Positions 10,646 through 25,004 of a DNA stretch of 64,000 nucleotides are shown here, one piece after another (the stretch's first letter is position 1; the number at the start of each line of letters is the position of its first letter). The translations under genes and the position numbers were made by a program. The notes under the pieces are model-generated. The model was given only the letters and a program-made list of their open reading frames with translations. It was not told the origin of the DNA and did no database searches. Origin of the DNA: Diadema setosum (lineage: Eukaryota > Echinodermata > Echinoidea > Diadematoida > Diadematidae); NCBI GenBank assembly GCA_033980235.1, contig CM067059.1, positions 20,757,494 through 20,821,493 on the forward strand, given 5' to 3'.

Positions 10646-13600
10646 ATGGCGGATATGAAGGATGTGGATAATGAATTGTCATCTTCATCCCGCATCTCTC
10701 CAAGCACCCAAGATGACCTGAAACAGTCAAGAAGGATAAGGCAGAGCGATAGAGGAGACAATTCTGAAACAACGCATAGCACTCCTGTCGATATACTGTC
10801 TGAGGCTTTCTCAAAGATGGAAGAAACATCGCAGGAAGACGTCATAGAATTTACTTCAACAGCGTCTGTTGACGAGGCTTCAACTGTGCAGCAGGCGAAC
10901 AGCAAATCCCCTGCTGCACCGGAATCGCGTCAAGTGATTGATGACATTGTAGCGCACGAAATTACAGCACCAGAAATTTCTACAAATGAGGCCACATTTG
11001 CTTCTGCTGAAGTGGATAGCCAGATATTAGCCACAGACACATCTTCAGGTAATGACGATTTGATCGCTGAAACAATTGTTGAGTCTCGAACACCTTGTTT
11101 AACTGAGCAGTCAGATGCAGGTAACATGAGCTCTGATCCTGAACATGAACAGAACACTTCCAAAGATGCTGTTGTTGAAGGTCATTCAGCTCCAACCTCT
11201 GTTTCTGACAATGCATCATCGAATAGTAACATGCTGTCAAACATTACTGCTAGCTCACTGCTGGGTTCAATTGCTACAATGATTGATTCTGGCAGTGACT
11301 GCTCACTTGAGACTGTAAAAGGGAATAAAGATTTAAATGCAGGAGACGATAAAATTGATACTACTACTACCACGACTTACACAAGTTCTGCACCGTCTAT
11401 CACGTCGCCACCACAAACAGTTCTTACATCTACTCCATTAGCAGCAGCTGCATCACCAGCTACTGTAGTGACTAGGTCCATCTTACAAAATGCGCCTCTT
11501 CTTGTGAATGGTAACAACCTCTTGACTGCAACAAACAACATCATGACCAGTCTTGGAACTATTCCATCCATACTCGGCGCGCCCTTGGTTCAAACAATTC
11601 CACAGACACAGACACCAGTGTCAAAAGTAGTCGCTGCACTGAGACCGCCCGCACCAACTCCATCCCCAGTGACCATCACAGTGAGGACCCCGCCGGGGAC
11701 TGGTGCTCTGAGTCAGTCATTGATATCAAATATCGTGAATACTCCAGAAGTCCAGGCCCTACTGTCAAAGAATCCTGGCCAGCCTATAACTATTGTTCGA
11801 GTGCCTGATGCTCCTGCTCCTACTTGTGCACCAGGTGTTGTCCCAGCCCAATCCACAGCCACAGCTCCACCTCCTGCTCCACCTGTTGTGAATGCCCCCG
11901 TTTCGACGTTGACTCCATCCACATCGCTTCAGACTGCCACCATTCCGATACTGAAAACTGTGACAAATGCCATCTCCAAACCACAGCCTACAGCCACTCT
12001 CAGAACATTTCCTACAGGCAGCAGCACAGCAGTATTGTCCAATAGATTAGTTGACTCCAGTGGTCCTACCAAGCCAACAACTTCGTCTCCTGCAAACCCT
12101 GTGCCAACATCCACAGGGACAGCCAAGCCACAGGTTTTGTTAGGTGTGAGGAAGAGGGTCAGTCGCGGTGGGAAAATAAACAAGGGAATGGCACCTGCTG
12201 TGCCTTCATCCCAAGACTTAAACCTACTGCGTCAAAAGAGGCCAGCAAATTGTAAGACTCGCTCGGGCCGTGTGTCAAGACCACCGCTTTACCGCATCAA
12301 AGAGTATAAGACAATGCCAAATGAAGAACTTGGCGATCAGCGTGGATCCTCTGAAGGAGAATACTCTGACTACGATGATTCTGAGTCAGGAACACCGTCG
12401 ACTGGGAGCACATACGATTCCAAGAGGAGGCACAAATGTCAATCCTGTGAAAAGCGGTACATTGGCAAAGGTGGGCTCGCGAGGCACTACCGTGAGAACC
12501 CAACTCACGGAGATCCAGATTCTGTTTTGAAAAAGGCTGATGGTGAGGACAAGCAGACAGAAGTGGCTGAACGAAATGAAAAGTAAGTCAGAATGTGTAA
12601 AGTCATCACTCAGATTCATCAGGACGATAGCTTGATGTCCATTGTAGGAGGTTCAAACGTCACATAGTAAATATGCTGTATTGTAGAATTGTTATTGAAA
12701 TGTAAATTTTCCAGAACCAAAGTTTTATGGCTCTATTCAAGATGATATCAAGATTGTATCTGACATATTGTAGTATGCCTGAAGAAAGGAATGAAATTTC
12801 CAGCTTCATATTTGACACATTTCTCATTTTGAATATTTTGAAGTCATGATAAATAAGTATTACACAAGGGACATAACATGTTCACAGCAGGACCAAACAG
12901 GAAATTCTTAGCTGCTTGTAGTAGGACACAATGTTTTCAGGAGTCACTGACACTTTAATGGTCAAATGAATTCCAATTTACTAATCTGTAACCGAGTTTA
13001 GAATGATTTTTTTTTTTTCGTTAGTGTAACTCCTTATCAGACTGGAGAATCTACATACCTGGTATGTACATAGAATTCTAAGATGAGAGGTTTGACATGT
13101 TGTTTATAATGTTGCAGCAGTTACTGTGTACTTGCTTATGAGAACTGATATGAGTAACTCTGGACATCAGTGCAACTGACATTTTATATTATCTTTTAAA
13201 ATCCTTTTTATCAGCCATTAAAAATTACATGTTAAGCTCCCCCTAATGTAAATACATTGTAAGTGACATGATATATTTCAGTTACATACACAGTAGTATG
13301 TAAGCACCATTCAGTAACTCTCATGTCAGTTTGTCCAAGGTTGTCCTGTATCAAATTTGTAAGAAAATTGTGAATTTATGAATGCTGATGTGATATGTCA
13401 TTTTAGGAGTGAAGAAGAGACAGCAGCTGATGTGGTATCCGCTGGGAAGTCAAATGGAGACACTGGGGAGTCATCTCATGTGGCGGACCAAGCATCCAAT
13501 GACCATGTGAACGAGAAGCCTGGCGTCACGCCCATTGCTCAATCGCTGAATGACACACCCAGAGGGGTTCAGTTGAGGCCCAGGGGGAGGGGGCGGGGCA

Positions 13601-16600
13601 GGCCTGGAAGACCACCTGGATCTGGTCGAAGGATGGCTGTGGACCAAGATGCGGATAGTGGCGTGTTGGCAGCCAGTAGCCAGGACACAAGCAGCAAGGA
13701 CTATGCAGCTGCCAAGACAAAGTATAAGGTATATAATAGATATTTTTGATGTGAATAATCCCTCACTCTGTGCCAGTATCTGTACTAAGGAATGCCAGGT
13801 TATCTTATGAGACCAATAGTTATAAACAAATTCTTCCAACTTGAATCCAAGACATAGTACTGAAAATTTTGTGAGCACATCTTTCATTTGCTCATAAAAG
13901 CTGAAATATGGCGAATACATTTTGATGTTGCAGCAAAAAAAAAAAAAAGTGATAGTGAATTGAAAAATAAATACTCTATTAGCCCAGTTTGTTTTAGATT
14001 ATACTTTTATAGCCCTTGATGATTTTGCTTCCATTTAACTGCTCAGTTGTGAGCTGTAAAGGTAGTTGATACTGTTAATAGCCCTCTGCATGTCCAACAA
14101 ATTTAATTTTGGGAAAACAAGTGATACAAAATCAGCAGTGTCTATTGAAGGTCATATTGATATATGTAGGTGTGTGTGTTTATGAAAATAAATGTATCTG
14201 ACTGAACTTGTATTTAAAAGGTTGTGTATCATGTAATTGTAGTATGTTTGGCAGTAAGTTATGCCAGTTGTAGTTCCAAGGAGCTGCTGAAAGGGATTAA
14301 AACTTAAGGTTCAAGGTGGTGGTGGTTACTGTTGTCATTGTTTTTTGTTGTTGTTGTTGTTGCTTGTGTTACTGAAGTATTTGATTTTTCACTTTGCTTC
14401 TCTATTTTCCAATACAGTTCTTTGACCCCAACTCTCCTCTGGATGATGACTTAACAAAAGTGACACTTCCAATGCTTGCCAAGATCATCTCCCCGTGGGA
14501 GTACATCCTAGCCCAGGCACAGCAAACCGATGCAACAGGCCTCCTCTTCCCCAAGGTCCTGTCAGCCATCGAGGCGTTGCAGACAGAAGCCAAGAAGATT
14601 GCGCCCCTGTGTCTCAGGGGGATATCGAAGGAGGATTCGACACTGTCTGGGAATGGTACGGCTGAAAAAGGACAGAGCAAGCTGTACATTGGGGATAAGA
14701 AGATGGCAGAGATGCTTGGAATGAAGGTTGGGTGGTACCATGTCAGCGACCCAGCGGAGGAAGAATTACCGAGAGTGTGCAGGCTTCTGAGACGGAAGTC
14801 TGGTTCGGCGCCATCTTCAGACAGCAAGGTGCCGGAGTCAACAAAAGAAGCTAGGGGCGAGCAAAAGCCTGTTGGAAAGCACAAGCTTCAAGATGCTGAG
14901 GAGGTATGATATCCCTTCTTTTTTGTTGTTTCATGCTTCAATTCAAATGGTTTTGTCTGCAAAGAAAGTTGTGGCAAAAATGGTTCTTAACAAGATGCCT
15001 TACATGTTAAAACTAGCTTCTGAATATAGCTAGTAGTTGGAATGTCAATTCATGAACAAGAAATTATCACTACATTTATCATTGAATACTCTGTATCTCT
15101 GTGCATTTTTTTTTTCCGTTTTGGTGGTGAGGTTGGAGGAATGAAACTACAATTTTCAATACAGATCATTTGTTATGCTTGTTGAAGATCTCAGTGCAAA
15201 GTAGCCACAGGAATTCAAAACAAACCACATCAAGGCATGATGTTGAAAAATAGCATCACTTCTTTTCATGTCTGACTCTGAAGGGAGAAGAATCATGCAA
15301 TGAGCAGATTTCTATCAGTCTATTCAAACTGATGTCTCTTTTACATTGGCATTGACTGTACTCAAATACTAGTTGAATATCAACCAGAGGTTTACAAGTG
15401 AGTCAACGCTTAAGTGTGAACAGAATGACTGAACTCTAATTTGTCTTAACTCTTCTGTTTGTTTGTTTGTTTGTTTTGTTTTGTTTTGGGGTTTTTTCAG
15501 TCTGTGTCCAAAAGATTTGCATCTGGAAAAAGCCTGCCATCATCAAGTCCGGCAACAAAGACTATCACCATAGCTAAATCAGTCTTGTCAACTCCCAGCA
15601 CGAGTGTCCCAACCATTGGCAATATTCCATCCATTGTAGATGTGCCGTCGTCGTCGGCAACCGCATCAGGGAAGCAGGCATCCAAGAGACCCATCCCTCC
15701 TCTAGGCCCAATTTCTTCCACCAAAGGCTTTGACACCAAAGAAACCTCTGTCACCACAGTCTTGCCAGCTCTGAAACCAATCAAGTCTGTAAGTGAGATG
15801 AAGTGTGATGCAAATAATTGTGCTCCAGTGAGCACTTACGTAATAACAACTCACAGCCAGCTGAAGAAGTTTTGGACAGAGTTCTGGGAGTGTTTGCTCA
15901 TAAGTGTACAATTGATGTGTAGTTCAGTGCTAACGGTGAATTCAGATATTAGCTACTACCATCATGCTCTTTTGAACTTGAATTTGATGAACTTGAATTT
16001 GAATTTGAATTAAATTGAATTCAACAATGGCAGAAAGCTTGTGTGTATATTTGCAAATGTGTTTATATGGGTACATTACTTACATCTGTGTGTTTGTTTG
16101 TTTGTTTGTTTTTTGAGAAGAGACTATCATGCTATGTATGATTACTTTAGGGTTGTCATACTTGTATCAGAATGATGCATATACATATATATATATATTT
16201 TTTTTTTTTTTTGAAAGGTTAATGCTTTTTCACATTATACCAACTGATTTTCTTCCCATCCAGAAGCCTGCCACCTCACAGTCAGGTCTGCTCCCCAAGA
16301 GCCAACCACAAACTAATACCACAACCACCCCAGCAGTTTCATCTCCTGTTATGAGTGACAGCACTTACAAAGCCAAAAGTGGGTTGGATATTGCATCGGA
16401 TGACAACTTGACAGCTTCATCAGTGGCTGTAGGAGAGGGAAATGCGGTCAGTGGAGTTGATAGCCTGATGGTAAGTTAATGGTCAAGCTTATTATTATCT
16501 TATTTTTGTTTTTATATATTCTTTACGTAAAAGCCTACTTAAGAGCTTTTTCTGAATTAGTTTTGACACTGAAGATTTTACCTTTAATGCAGAGGCTTTG

Positions 16601-17345
16601 TAACTCCACACCATACCTGCTTGTAAAGATTGGTGTCAAATTCATGAAGACAAAAAGACAAGATCATGCAAATTCTTGAAATGGTCTGTTTCAAGAGGAG
16701 AGACTGTGTAGATTCGACCTTTGTCACTTTGACAGGCCAAGTTCTACAGCTTCATAATTCGGAAGCTTCTCATATAGCCATTGTGTGCATTGTATTGGGA
16801 CACATTTCTTTTTCATTCCATCCTGATTCCACAAAATATCCATAGGGAAAGTTTTATGGCAGTGCTATGAATGTGATAATGTCAAGTTTCATAAGGCCAG
16901 AGATGTGATGCACCAGCCACTTGTCATTCAACTTGTCTGATTTACCCAGCCCAAGGAGAAGGTGCCAGATGCAACTGAGACTGTGGGAGAGACCAGCAGT
17001 GGGGATGGAGCAGAAGGAGGACTGGTCACCACGGTGGAACCGTCAGGGGATGACCTGGTGGAGCAGACCACGGTGCTTCCAGAGGGCACCACCATCATGC
17101 AGCTGGAGGATGGCACCTTCCTCCTCCAGAAGCCGGACGGCACCGCCATGCAGATCCAGACGCCGGAGGGCATGACCATTGAGACAGTGCAGGCCCTGCT
17201 GTCCATGGAGGGCGGGGCGTTTGAGACGGTGGAGGAGCCCCAGTATATGCTAGACGACGGCAGCTGTGTCCAGCTTCCTGCAGGGATGTCCCTGGACATG
17301 GCGGTGGAGATGGGGCTACTGAATCAGGCTGGAGGTGGAAACTGA
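10646..17345 (+). CDS. ZNF839: ZNF839-like single C2H2 zinc finger protein, 6 exons, complete
   Basis: Exons: 10646-12582, 13407-13728, 14418-14903, 15501-15788, 16264-16470, 16950-17345 (phases 2,0,0,0,0), about 1211 aa. I chose the ATG at 10646 because it has purine at -3 and G at +4; the open frame continues upstream without another good ATG. Residues 1-250 are acidic and Ser/Thr-rich; 250-530 are a Pro/Thr/Ala-rich low-complexity region. A basic TRSGRVSRPP motif (538-547) precedes the zinc finger CQSCEKRYIGKGGLARH (C598, C601, H614, H621), then an AT-hook-like RGRGRPGRPP (707-716). Exon 3 (754-915) is a predicted helical domain beginning FFDPNSPLDDDLTKVTLPML. Finger, basic motif and helical domain occur in the same order in human ZNF839 as I recall it. 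The function of ZNF839 is poorly known; a nuclear, DNA- or chromatin-associated role is inferred from finger and AT hook. The C-terminal exon is acidic and may be an activation-type tail. Confidence 0.9.
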
Positions 17346-19160
17346 TCTGAGTTGGAGAGGGATAGCCTGTACTCACAGCCACGTTTCAAGACAAGGAAAT
17401 CAATGTACAAACTGGTACAAAATACATTTACAACTTTTGTGTTAGGACACTATAGACTATTTTTATCAGCCATTTATTTATTTTTCTTTTAAAGGAGGAA
17501 GTCATTGTTTAGATGTTTTGTACAGACCAAGTGTCAAAGTTAAAATAATTATGCCAAACTTGCCACCACTTGTGAAGTATATTATTGTAAATCTGGCATC
17601 TTCTTACTTCTCTTTCATATTCCAACCCCTTGTTTTCTCGTCTTTCTTTTTTTTTTCTGTCAAACCTTCTAAACCCTTCAATGCGTGAATGCATATTTTG
17701 TGTTGCCTCTCTCTTTCATCTGTTTAATCCTGTTAGCACCTTCTGTCCTTTTTTTTTTAATTGCATCAGCTGCCACTACACAACTCATTTTGTTCATAAT
17801 ATTCAATATTTGTCAGATTCAGATGTGAAATATGATAGACTGATCCTGTTCCTTGGTGTTGTCAACAACTGTTGTAGTTGCCTCACTGATGTGGGCTAGA
17901 AATGTAGTATCATAGGTATCATTCTCCATTTTGGAGATAAATTGGCTCATTTTCATTGTTGAAGATTGGAATGTTAAGTAGAAGAAATCACACCGATGTA
18001 CATATTCTGTTGTGTATATAATATCTATTTGACATCTCTCACACAAGTGGTTCTCCTATTCAGTTCTCCATACCATTGCCTTTCGCTCCCCTGTAAGATA
18101 AAAATGTTTGGGTCATAACTAGATTGCATCATTATTAAGTAATGATGACTAAGGATCAAACTGAATGCAGTAGCAAGGGGCACACAACAATCATAATGTT
18201 CCTGCAACTAACAAGATGTATGTTAATGCTATAGACAACTTTTTTTTTGGGGGGGGGGGCAAAGGGTTTTTTATTTGTACTCTGTAGAAATGACAGGCCT
18301 CAGCCATTTGTTTGCATGTATTTATTTTGAATGTAAACTTTTAAACTGGTGCCAAATTGTAAGATGGCAATAGGTTATGGATTAACATCTCCCCCACAGT
18401 TTTAGTTGTCCTCAGTCTTTCTTTCTGTTCATTGGTCTGTGCAGAATTAGCTTGCATACCTGAAATTATTAAGAAAAATCCCTCTGTGACCAGGCATCAC
18501 AACTCCTACAAGAAGCCACAGGCTGAGTCTCCAGATGACCTTGTGTTTAACTCAGTGAGGTCAATTATCAGATTTTGGCATATCCTGAAAAGCTGTCTTT
18601 TTCTCTGTCTCTGTTGGAGTCCTGAAATCAAATTTATATTGTATGGGATTTTTTTTTCTCCATTTTTGTGAAAACATATTTTGGGAATTACCTTTTCTCA
18701 ATTTCTACCCACAAGGTACAGGAGAACCCTGTAAAATTGCAGCAATGTGGTCATACACTTGTGGGTGTTTCATGTCTTGCGATTATTTTGTAATCCCGTA
18801 ATAGCGGGCAATGTAGTTTTGTTTAGTTCTGTCCCATGCACCTGAAAGAGTGAGTTAGTTGTTTGACTACAGGTCCCTTAGCTCAGAAGTAACTTTCCTT
18901 GAGGTCGGATTCTCTACCGTGGTCCAGTTTTCCATTGATTTTCCTCACACACAGAAGAGTTAAAAAAAGATAGCAATATCACTGCCAGGAAGGCATACAA
19001 AACTTGACCATCCACAATGACCTCTTTTGTTTTTATTTTCAGGGCAATATCATTGAGAGTCATGCTTTGGGCTGAATTTACTTTAGTGTTGTTCGTCTAT
19101 TTTTTGCAGTGTTTTAATGCTGCACACATGTGAATTGTCAAAAAAGTGAAGAAGAGGATG

Positions 19161-19376
19161 TACTGTAAAAGTGGATATTTTCGCGCGACTAATTTTTCGC
19201 GCTCGGCGGGATAAGAAGAGTTTCGCGTGTTTTTAATTCCGCAGAATCAAGACATCAACTACTGGAACATATGGCAGGCAAAAATATTCGCGTGCTTTTA
19301 TTTTTGCATTGGTTTCGAGTTGCGCAAAATGCACGAAAATTTCAACACCGCGAAAATTTGCACTTTTACAATAGTA
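19161..19376. mobile_element. Short foldback element with TTTTCGCG arms
   Basis: Left TACTGTAAAAGTGGATATTT and inverted right TGTAAAAGTGCAAATTTTCG pair as arms, both running into TTTCGCG. Same style as 8761-9386 but shorter. Lies in the ZNF839 3' flank. Confidence 0.65.
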
Positions 19377-20451
19377 GAAAGCTGACAATGCAGTGTTTAC
19401 ACAAACTTTGTATTTGACATGAAATTAGGATGTGGACACAAACATACTTAAAACTGATCAAAGGTTAAAAGTTGTTGACTAATGACATTTATTAAGATAA
19501 TTGCCATTAATTGATAACTTCAAACCTTTACTAATCAATGGAAATAAATAGGTCTTCCTCCAGTCCAGTGAAGATGATCACAAAATATTTTAAGATATTT
19601 TTGATATACTGTTTTGTGGTGTTGCATTTGAAATTGCAATTGACATATCCACTCCCTTTTATTTTGAAATTTAGGGTTTTGTGTTTTTTGTTTGTTGTTG
19701 TTGTTTTTTTTTTTTTTTTAGTAATGGAGTATCTTGATGAAATTAGTGATTAAAGTACTGTATCAAATGTTCTTATCCTGGAATACAATGCATGAGATGG
19801 CATAAATAACCATTGTTTTGTTGCATAGTAAATGGCCCATGTTTTTCTTAGCAATTCCAAGGCAGATGGGATATTTTGGTTTGTTCCTCAAAGGACCATG
19901 CTCTTTCTGTGAAGTTCAGTTTTACCTTGTAGTTTATTTTTTCAAACTAAGGAAGTTCTGCTTACAGGATGATGGCATCAGTGTGTTGTAAAACTGAGCC
20001 AATACATTTTAAATCAGCCAAAGATGCCTGTACCTGCAGCTTTGTGCATAGAAAATGAAGTGAGATAGGATGGGTAGAAACAGCTGTATTATGAACATTT
20101 TGTATGTCTTTCTTTTGTTTTATTTTTGTTTTTCTGCATGGACATATAGTAAATGATTATATACATGCTGCACATTCCAAAGCCATATTTGGACTGAAGT
20201 GACGTCATCCTGTATGTATGTACAGGTTTGTTTGTACATTTGCTGTGAGATTGACTATCATTTTTATCGTTCAAATGATTTTGATTGAGGTGGGCATTTG
20301 TTACCTAGAATATGCAAATAGTATGCATGCACATTTGGTGCCACACATGGGAATGAACCAGTAATCCCCATCCCTCTCAAGGTCTGCTGTATCCATGTTG
20401 CCACACCGGTCTGTCTGTCTGTCCTTCTGTTCTTTCTTTCATATGAGACAG

Positions 20452-20700
20452 CTAGGCAGTGTCGCTATGCCGCTGCAGCCAGCTCCTCACTGTGTTCAGG
20501 TTTGGGTTATCGAGGTCCAAATCATTGCGTGCGGGAAGAATGTGGCACTCATGGATGATCTGATGGACAGTCTGTTCCACCACACCAGCTGGGCAGGCAG
20601 CGGAAGGGCACAGGTCCGCACAGTTCATGTTGCTCTTGAAGGGCAAACGCATGTTCACAGCCAGTCAGTGTTCGTAAGCTTTAGGCATGATGTATTCATA
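20452..20700 (-). pseudogene. Non-LTR retrotransposon reverse-transcriptase C-terminal relic
   Basis: The minus-strand frame ends in NTVRSWLQRHSDTA, preceded by CPSAACPAGVVEQTVHQIIH and ECHILPARNDL. This resembles the C-x-C...H-x3-C tail after the reverse transcriptase in many animal non-LTR elements. No upstream RT domain is present, so it is a 5'-truncated relic. Confidence 0.55.
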
Positions 20701-23700
20701 GGAGCAAGGGTCATCCTTTGAGAGCATTGTGATTTACTCAGTATCTCAACATTAAACTTTGTGAATGTGGGATGTGACCAAGAATTGACCAGGGCCCTCT
20801 TCAATACAAAGTTGACGACAACCAAAAAAGAAACAACAATGAATTACAAGGGTACAAAAGTGGGCAACCCTGATTGTTTTTTGTGGTGTAGTTTGTGGCT
20901 GTCAATGTGCTGTAAATTATCGCTGGTACAAATTGGGACAAAATCACTGGAACATGTGTCACCTGGTATCATGAATGTGAAAATAAGTCATATCAAAATT
21001 GAAATTGTGGATGTTTTGTAAATATGCAGTAAGAAGTATTTGTATATAGTGTGCCTTGTAAAACTCACATGTCATTGGCAGTCATTGCTTTCATGTATGC
21101 CTGTGTCTTAATATTTTCTTATAGTGTGCTTGGTGTTTGCTTAAGTTGAAACGGAAATCACCTAGACATCTAAACATTTCATTCACATTGATGTGCTACA
21201 TGGCCAGCAGTATAGAACACATGCATTAAAATGCTGTTCTTGTGATATCGCACTCTTACAAAAAGTTGGTAGTTGTAAACTGGTAATTTCACTGATGCTA
21301 TGTACACTAATAGCGCTTCATCTTATATAGAACAGTGTCATCTCAATTTGATAGAAGACTGCTAATGACCAACATCTGCTCTCTTTCTAATGTTTTGTTA
21401 GCAACATGTGGTTGTGAATGGTTAGCATTGCAATGGTAAATTAGTAATCGCAAGGTCAAAATCACCACTTGGTCGGCAAACATGACAGCAATATGTTGAC
21501 AGAACGCTGAAATTGCAGTCATCTCAATGGATTGTGTTGTTATTAATAAGAGAGCCTTGAGTAAATTTCCCTCTCATCGAAATAGCCAATCTGATGATTT
21601 TGGTTTGTGTGTATGTGTGTGCACACTTAGGGTACAGGACTAGGGTGGATGCATCTCCATCAATCTAATGTTTGCAGGACACATGCATGTATTACAAATA
21701 TTGACACCTATTTCACTCAATAAACCAGTGTTTCCAGGAGAGGGACATGTGATGTCATCTTGATTTTCTTTTGTCTCTGCAAGAAGGTCTTAGGTGTCTA
21801 TGAAGGCAAGATTTACAGGGAAAAACTAGAAAATCGGAGAGCTTGTTCATTAGAGTGTGACCTTTTTCCATTCAGTTCATCACCTGCACGAGAGCATAAG
21901 TATTGTGTATTTGAAAATTCTAGTGGAGAACAGTATTTGCCTGATCAGATGACAAAGTCAAGAGGCTCGTAAGTATCTACAGAGATGTGACAAATATGCA
22001 GGTTTCATGGTTCCAAATAACATTGACATCCTATGCAGTCTTGTTGCCTGTGGTTAAAACAAAAATGCAATTTCTTTGGGAACGTGCATGGTACTTTTTT
22101 TATCATCACCTGTGCAGACACTGTCATCATTGCTTAGCCCTGAACTTCAAAATTATCGTTCTTGTGAGAGCTGTGTTGTTGTTGTTTTTTTTTTTGTTAT
22201 TAGGATGTACCATGTATTTTGTCTTTGAATGACTGCCGATAATTTGTTTTCCTTTTCACGTGTTTGTGTAGATTCATGTATGTATGTGTGTGTGGAGGGG
22301 GGGGGGGGGGGTAGGAGGGTTATACCTGACATGTGTGGCATGCCTGGCAAGACATTGACATTGTTCAGATTGGATTTTATTTAATGAAAATAGATGCTAT
22401 GCTGATATCAAAACACACTGTATTGCATGTAGCCTTGAGTTACACTATCGTACATATGCACTTAGTTTGATGTATGCACAGGCCTACATGTGTGATTTTT
22501 TTTTTTTCTGTCAGTAGATGTTTTGAGTGAAAAGTACATACATCTTGTACTGTGTGAGAAAACCATCTTGTGGTTTAGCTTTTCATTTTGCACTACTTGC
22601 CATTTGATAGACCAATTTGTTTGAAGCAAATGCCGTTTGCATGATTTTTGCACTACATTGTACGTAAGACTGCAGTGAAGCAAACAATATAATTATACAT
22701 GTATATAACAGGACATGGAACAGCATTACCTTTCAAGTAGCTGTAAATGTGAATAATTTTTTTTTTTTTTTTGTGTGAAATAGTATGTCAGCAAAGGCTT
22801 ATTACAGTTTGTACAAATATTTACAGCTGCAGTTGTTTTTGCAACATTGGTGTTATCCCAAGGGAAAATATTCTCAACATGGTGTCAAGAAACATCAGTA
22901 TTTATGTGTTGCAACATTCTTTTTCTCAGTTCTTCATGTTTGATCATGACTTGACATGTTTCTGGAGGAAGACAAGAGTAAACATTTGACTTTGGCCAGT
23001 TTAAAAAGAAAAAAAGGAAAAAAAATCCTTGTGTTATGTATTTGCAGTGCAATAATTACAAATAGACATGATTCACAGAATGTAGATATTTGTGGCAAAA
23101 CATCTATGAAATCTGTAATAAAATACATTAAAATGTCTTTGAAGGGGCTCAATAATTAGGAAAAATGTGCTTTTCACTTGAAGTTAACATCCAAAAAAAA
23201 AAGAGAAAAAAGCAAGAAACTGTACGCATTCTCAATACATAGATAAGGAGGGGATTAGAATGTACCTCAATATTCTTGTACACACTTCAGTATTCATGTC
23301 AAGTATTACAGAAGTTGTCTTAATTATGTGAGTTATTTCCAGCTTACACACATTCTGAAGGTGTTGTGGCAGTAGCATTTGTTGAAAGATCAATTTGTTT
23401 CTGATCGATTGCAAATGTATAAGTTACGGTAATATGCCCTCACTATCTCTCAAAGAAGAATTATTCTTTCCCTTGTTTAGATGTAATTGAATATTGCTCT
23501 GAAATAATTGTTTGAATGTCAGTCTGATGTAACAATCTTTCTCCTTCCACCAAGAAAATGGCGTATTGAGCAAACTACATTCAACCGTACCCAAGTCGAA
23601 TCCAAAGGGGCTGGAGAAAATCCTTCAACATACATGAATTTTGACTTACACAATCAAATTAATTGGTACATTTTTATATCCATACATGGGAGAATTTTTC

Positions 23701-24060
23701 TTCAAAGTAGCCATTTTTTCTTTTCTTTTTTTTTACTTATTTGAGATCAAGCAAGGTTGACTGTAATTCCAAATATTATGGCTTTCATAGAATATCTTGT
23801 GGGCACTTATTTTGTACTATACCTGACTGTACATTCATTTTCTGTTTCAGAACAGTTTATCGTGCTGTAGATTGAGATTTTTTCTCTCCAAAGGAATCTG
23901 AAGTGATGCCCCACCAGCAGGTTTACTTGTTCCACCCATAACCACAAGTCTACTTTGTAGATAGCTTGCTTATGACCCTTATGTTGTATTCATAGAAACC
24001 ATGGCTGTACGTATAAATTCTTGTAAAAAAAAAGGTGAACTTCACGTATTGCCCATGTCC

Positions 24061-24066
24061 AATAAA
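24061..24066 (+). terminator. Candidate poly(A) signal for ZNF839
   Basis: A canonical AATAAA is followed within about 25 bases by a GT-rich stretch (gtattgtccacgtgttgctt). It is the last such signal with a suitable downstream context before the convergent CINP gene. Other AATAAA hexamers lie upstream, so this is one candidate among several. Confidence 0.3.
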
Positions 24067-25004
24067 CCTGTAAATGATTAGTATTGTCCACGTGTTGCTT
24101 GAGCTGTCATCCTTGATATTCAGTCAAATTGGTGTGGTCTTATGGTTGGTCAGCATCCATGTTGTTTTACTGGGTATATATACTCCAAGAGAGGAACAGT
24201 ATCTACCATGTATTAAATACATGATACAAGACAAATTTCAGATTCATACACAAATGTTCTGTCACATGCACACAGATACAGACACAGACACAGACACACA
24301 CACAAATCATATTACTGCTTTTATATGACCAGTATTGACAAAAAGAAACTCCACTCTGAATCGTGGTAGACTATGATAAGAAGAATGATGTCGTACACAA
24401 TGGTGGGAGATTCATCAAGATGGAGAAACGGATAACACTGTAGGTTTATTTTTTCCCCATAGTGATATGATACATAAAATCACATATATGCAAATGAAAT
24501 GGTTCATTTATGTCCTTATCATGTATCTATCTCCCATCCCCCCCCCCCTAAAAAAAAAGACTCACTATGATTCACAACACATCATCTAAAACATTTTCAA
24601 TGTCCCTGGCCATGCCCTGCCATCATTGCAAACTTTGCCAGCATAGAATTGTCCCTGATCAATGTCCTGGTTCCAACTTATGACTTCATCAGTGACTTTG
24701 TCAGCGCATACATGGAAGCCCGAAGATTGATGTGTTCAAACACAAGAAAAGCAGAGTGTGTGTGTGTGCGTGTGTGTGTGTGTTATATGAATGACTAGGG
24801 TCTCAATATTTATATCCCCACATACACGAAGTGTAAAAGGGGGTATAATAGGAATCATTTTGTGTGGCCATCATACAAATTGCATCATCTGCACTTTATG
24901 GTTAATGCATGTAAACACACACTATACATCATACTCTATTCCAGAACAGGGAACAAGAAATAAAACGGCCAGATGAGGAGAAGAGCTAGAAGAGTATCCT
25001 CATC

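Noticed and set aside
10549..12619. Several minus-strand and shifted open frames over ZNF839 exon 1
   Set aside because: They are shadows of a compositionally biased coding exon; the plus frame carries the zinc finger and correct splice sites.
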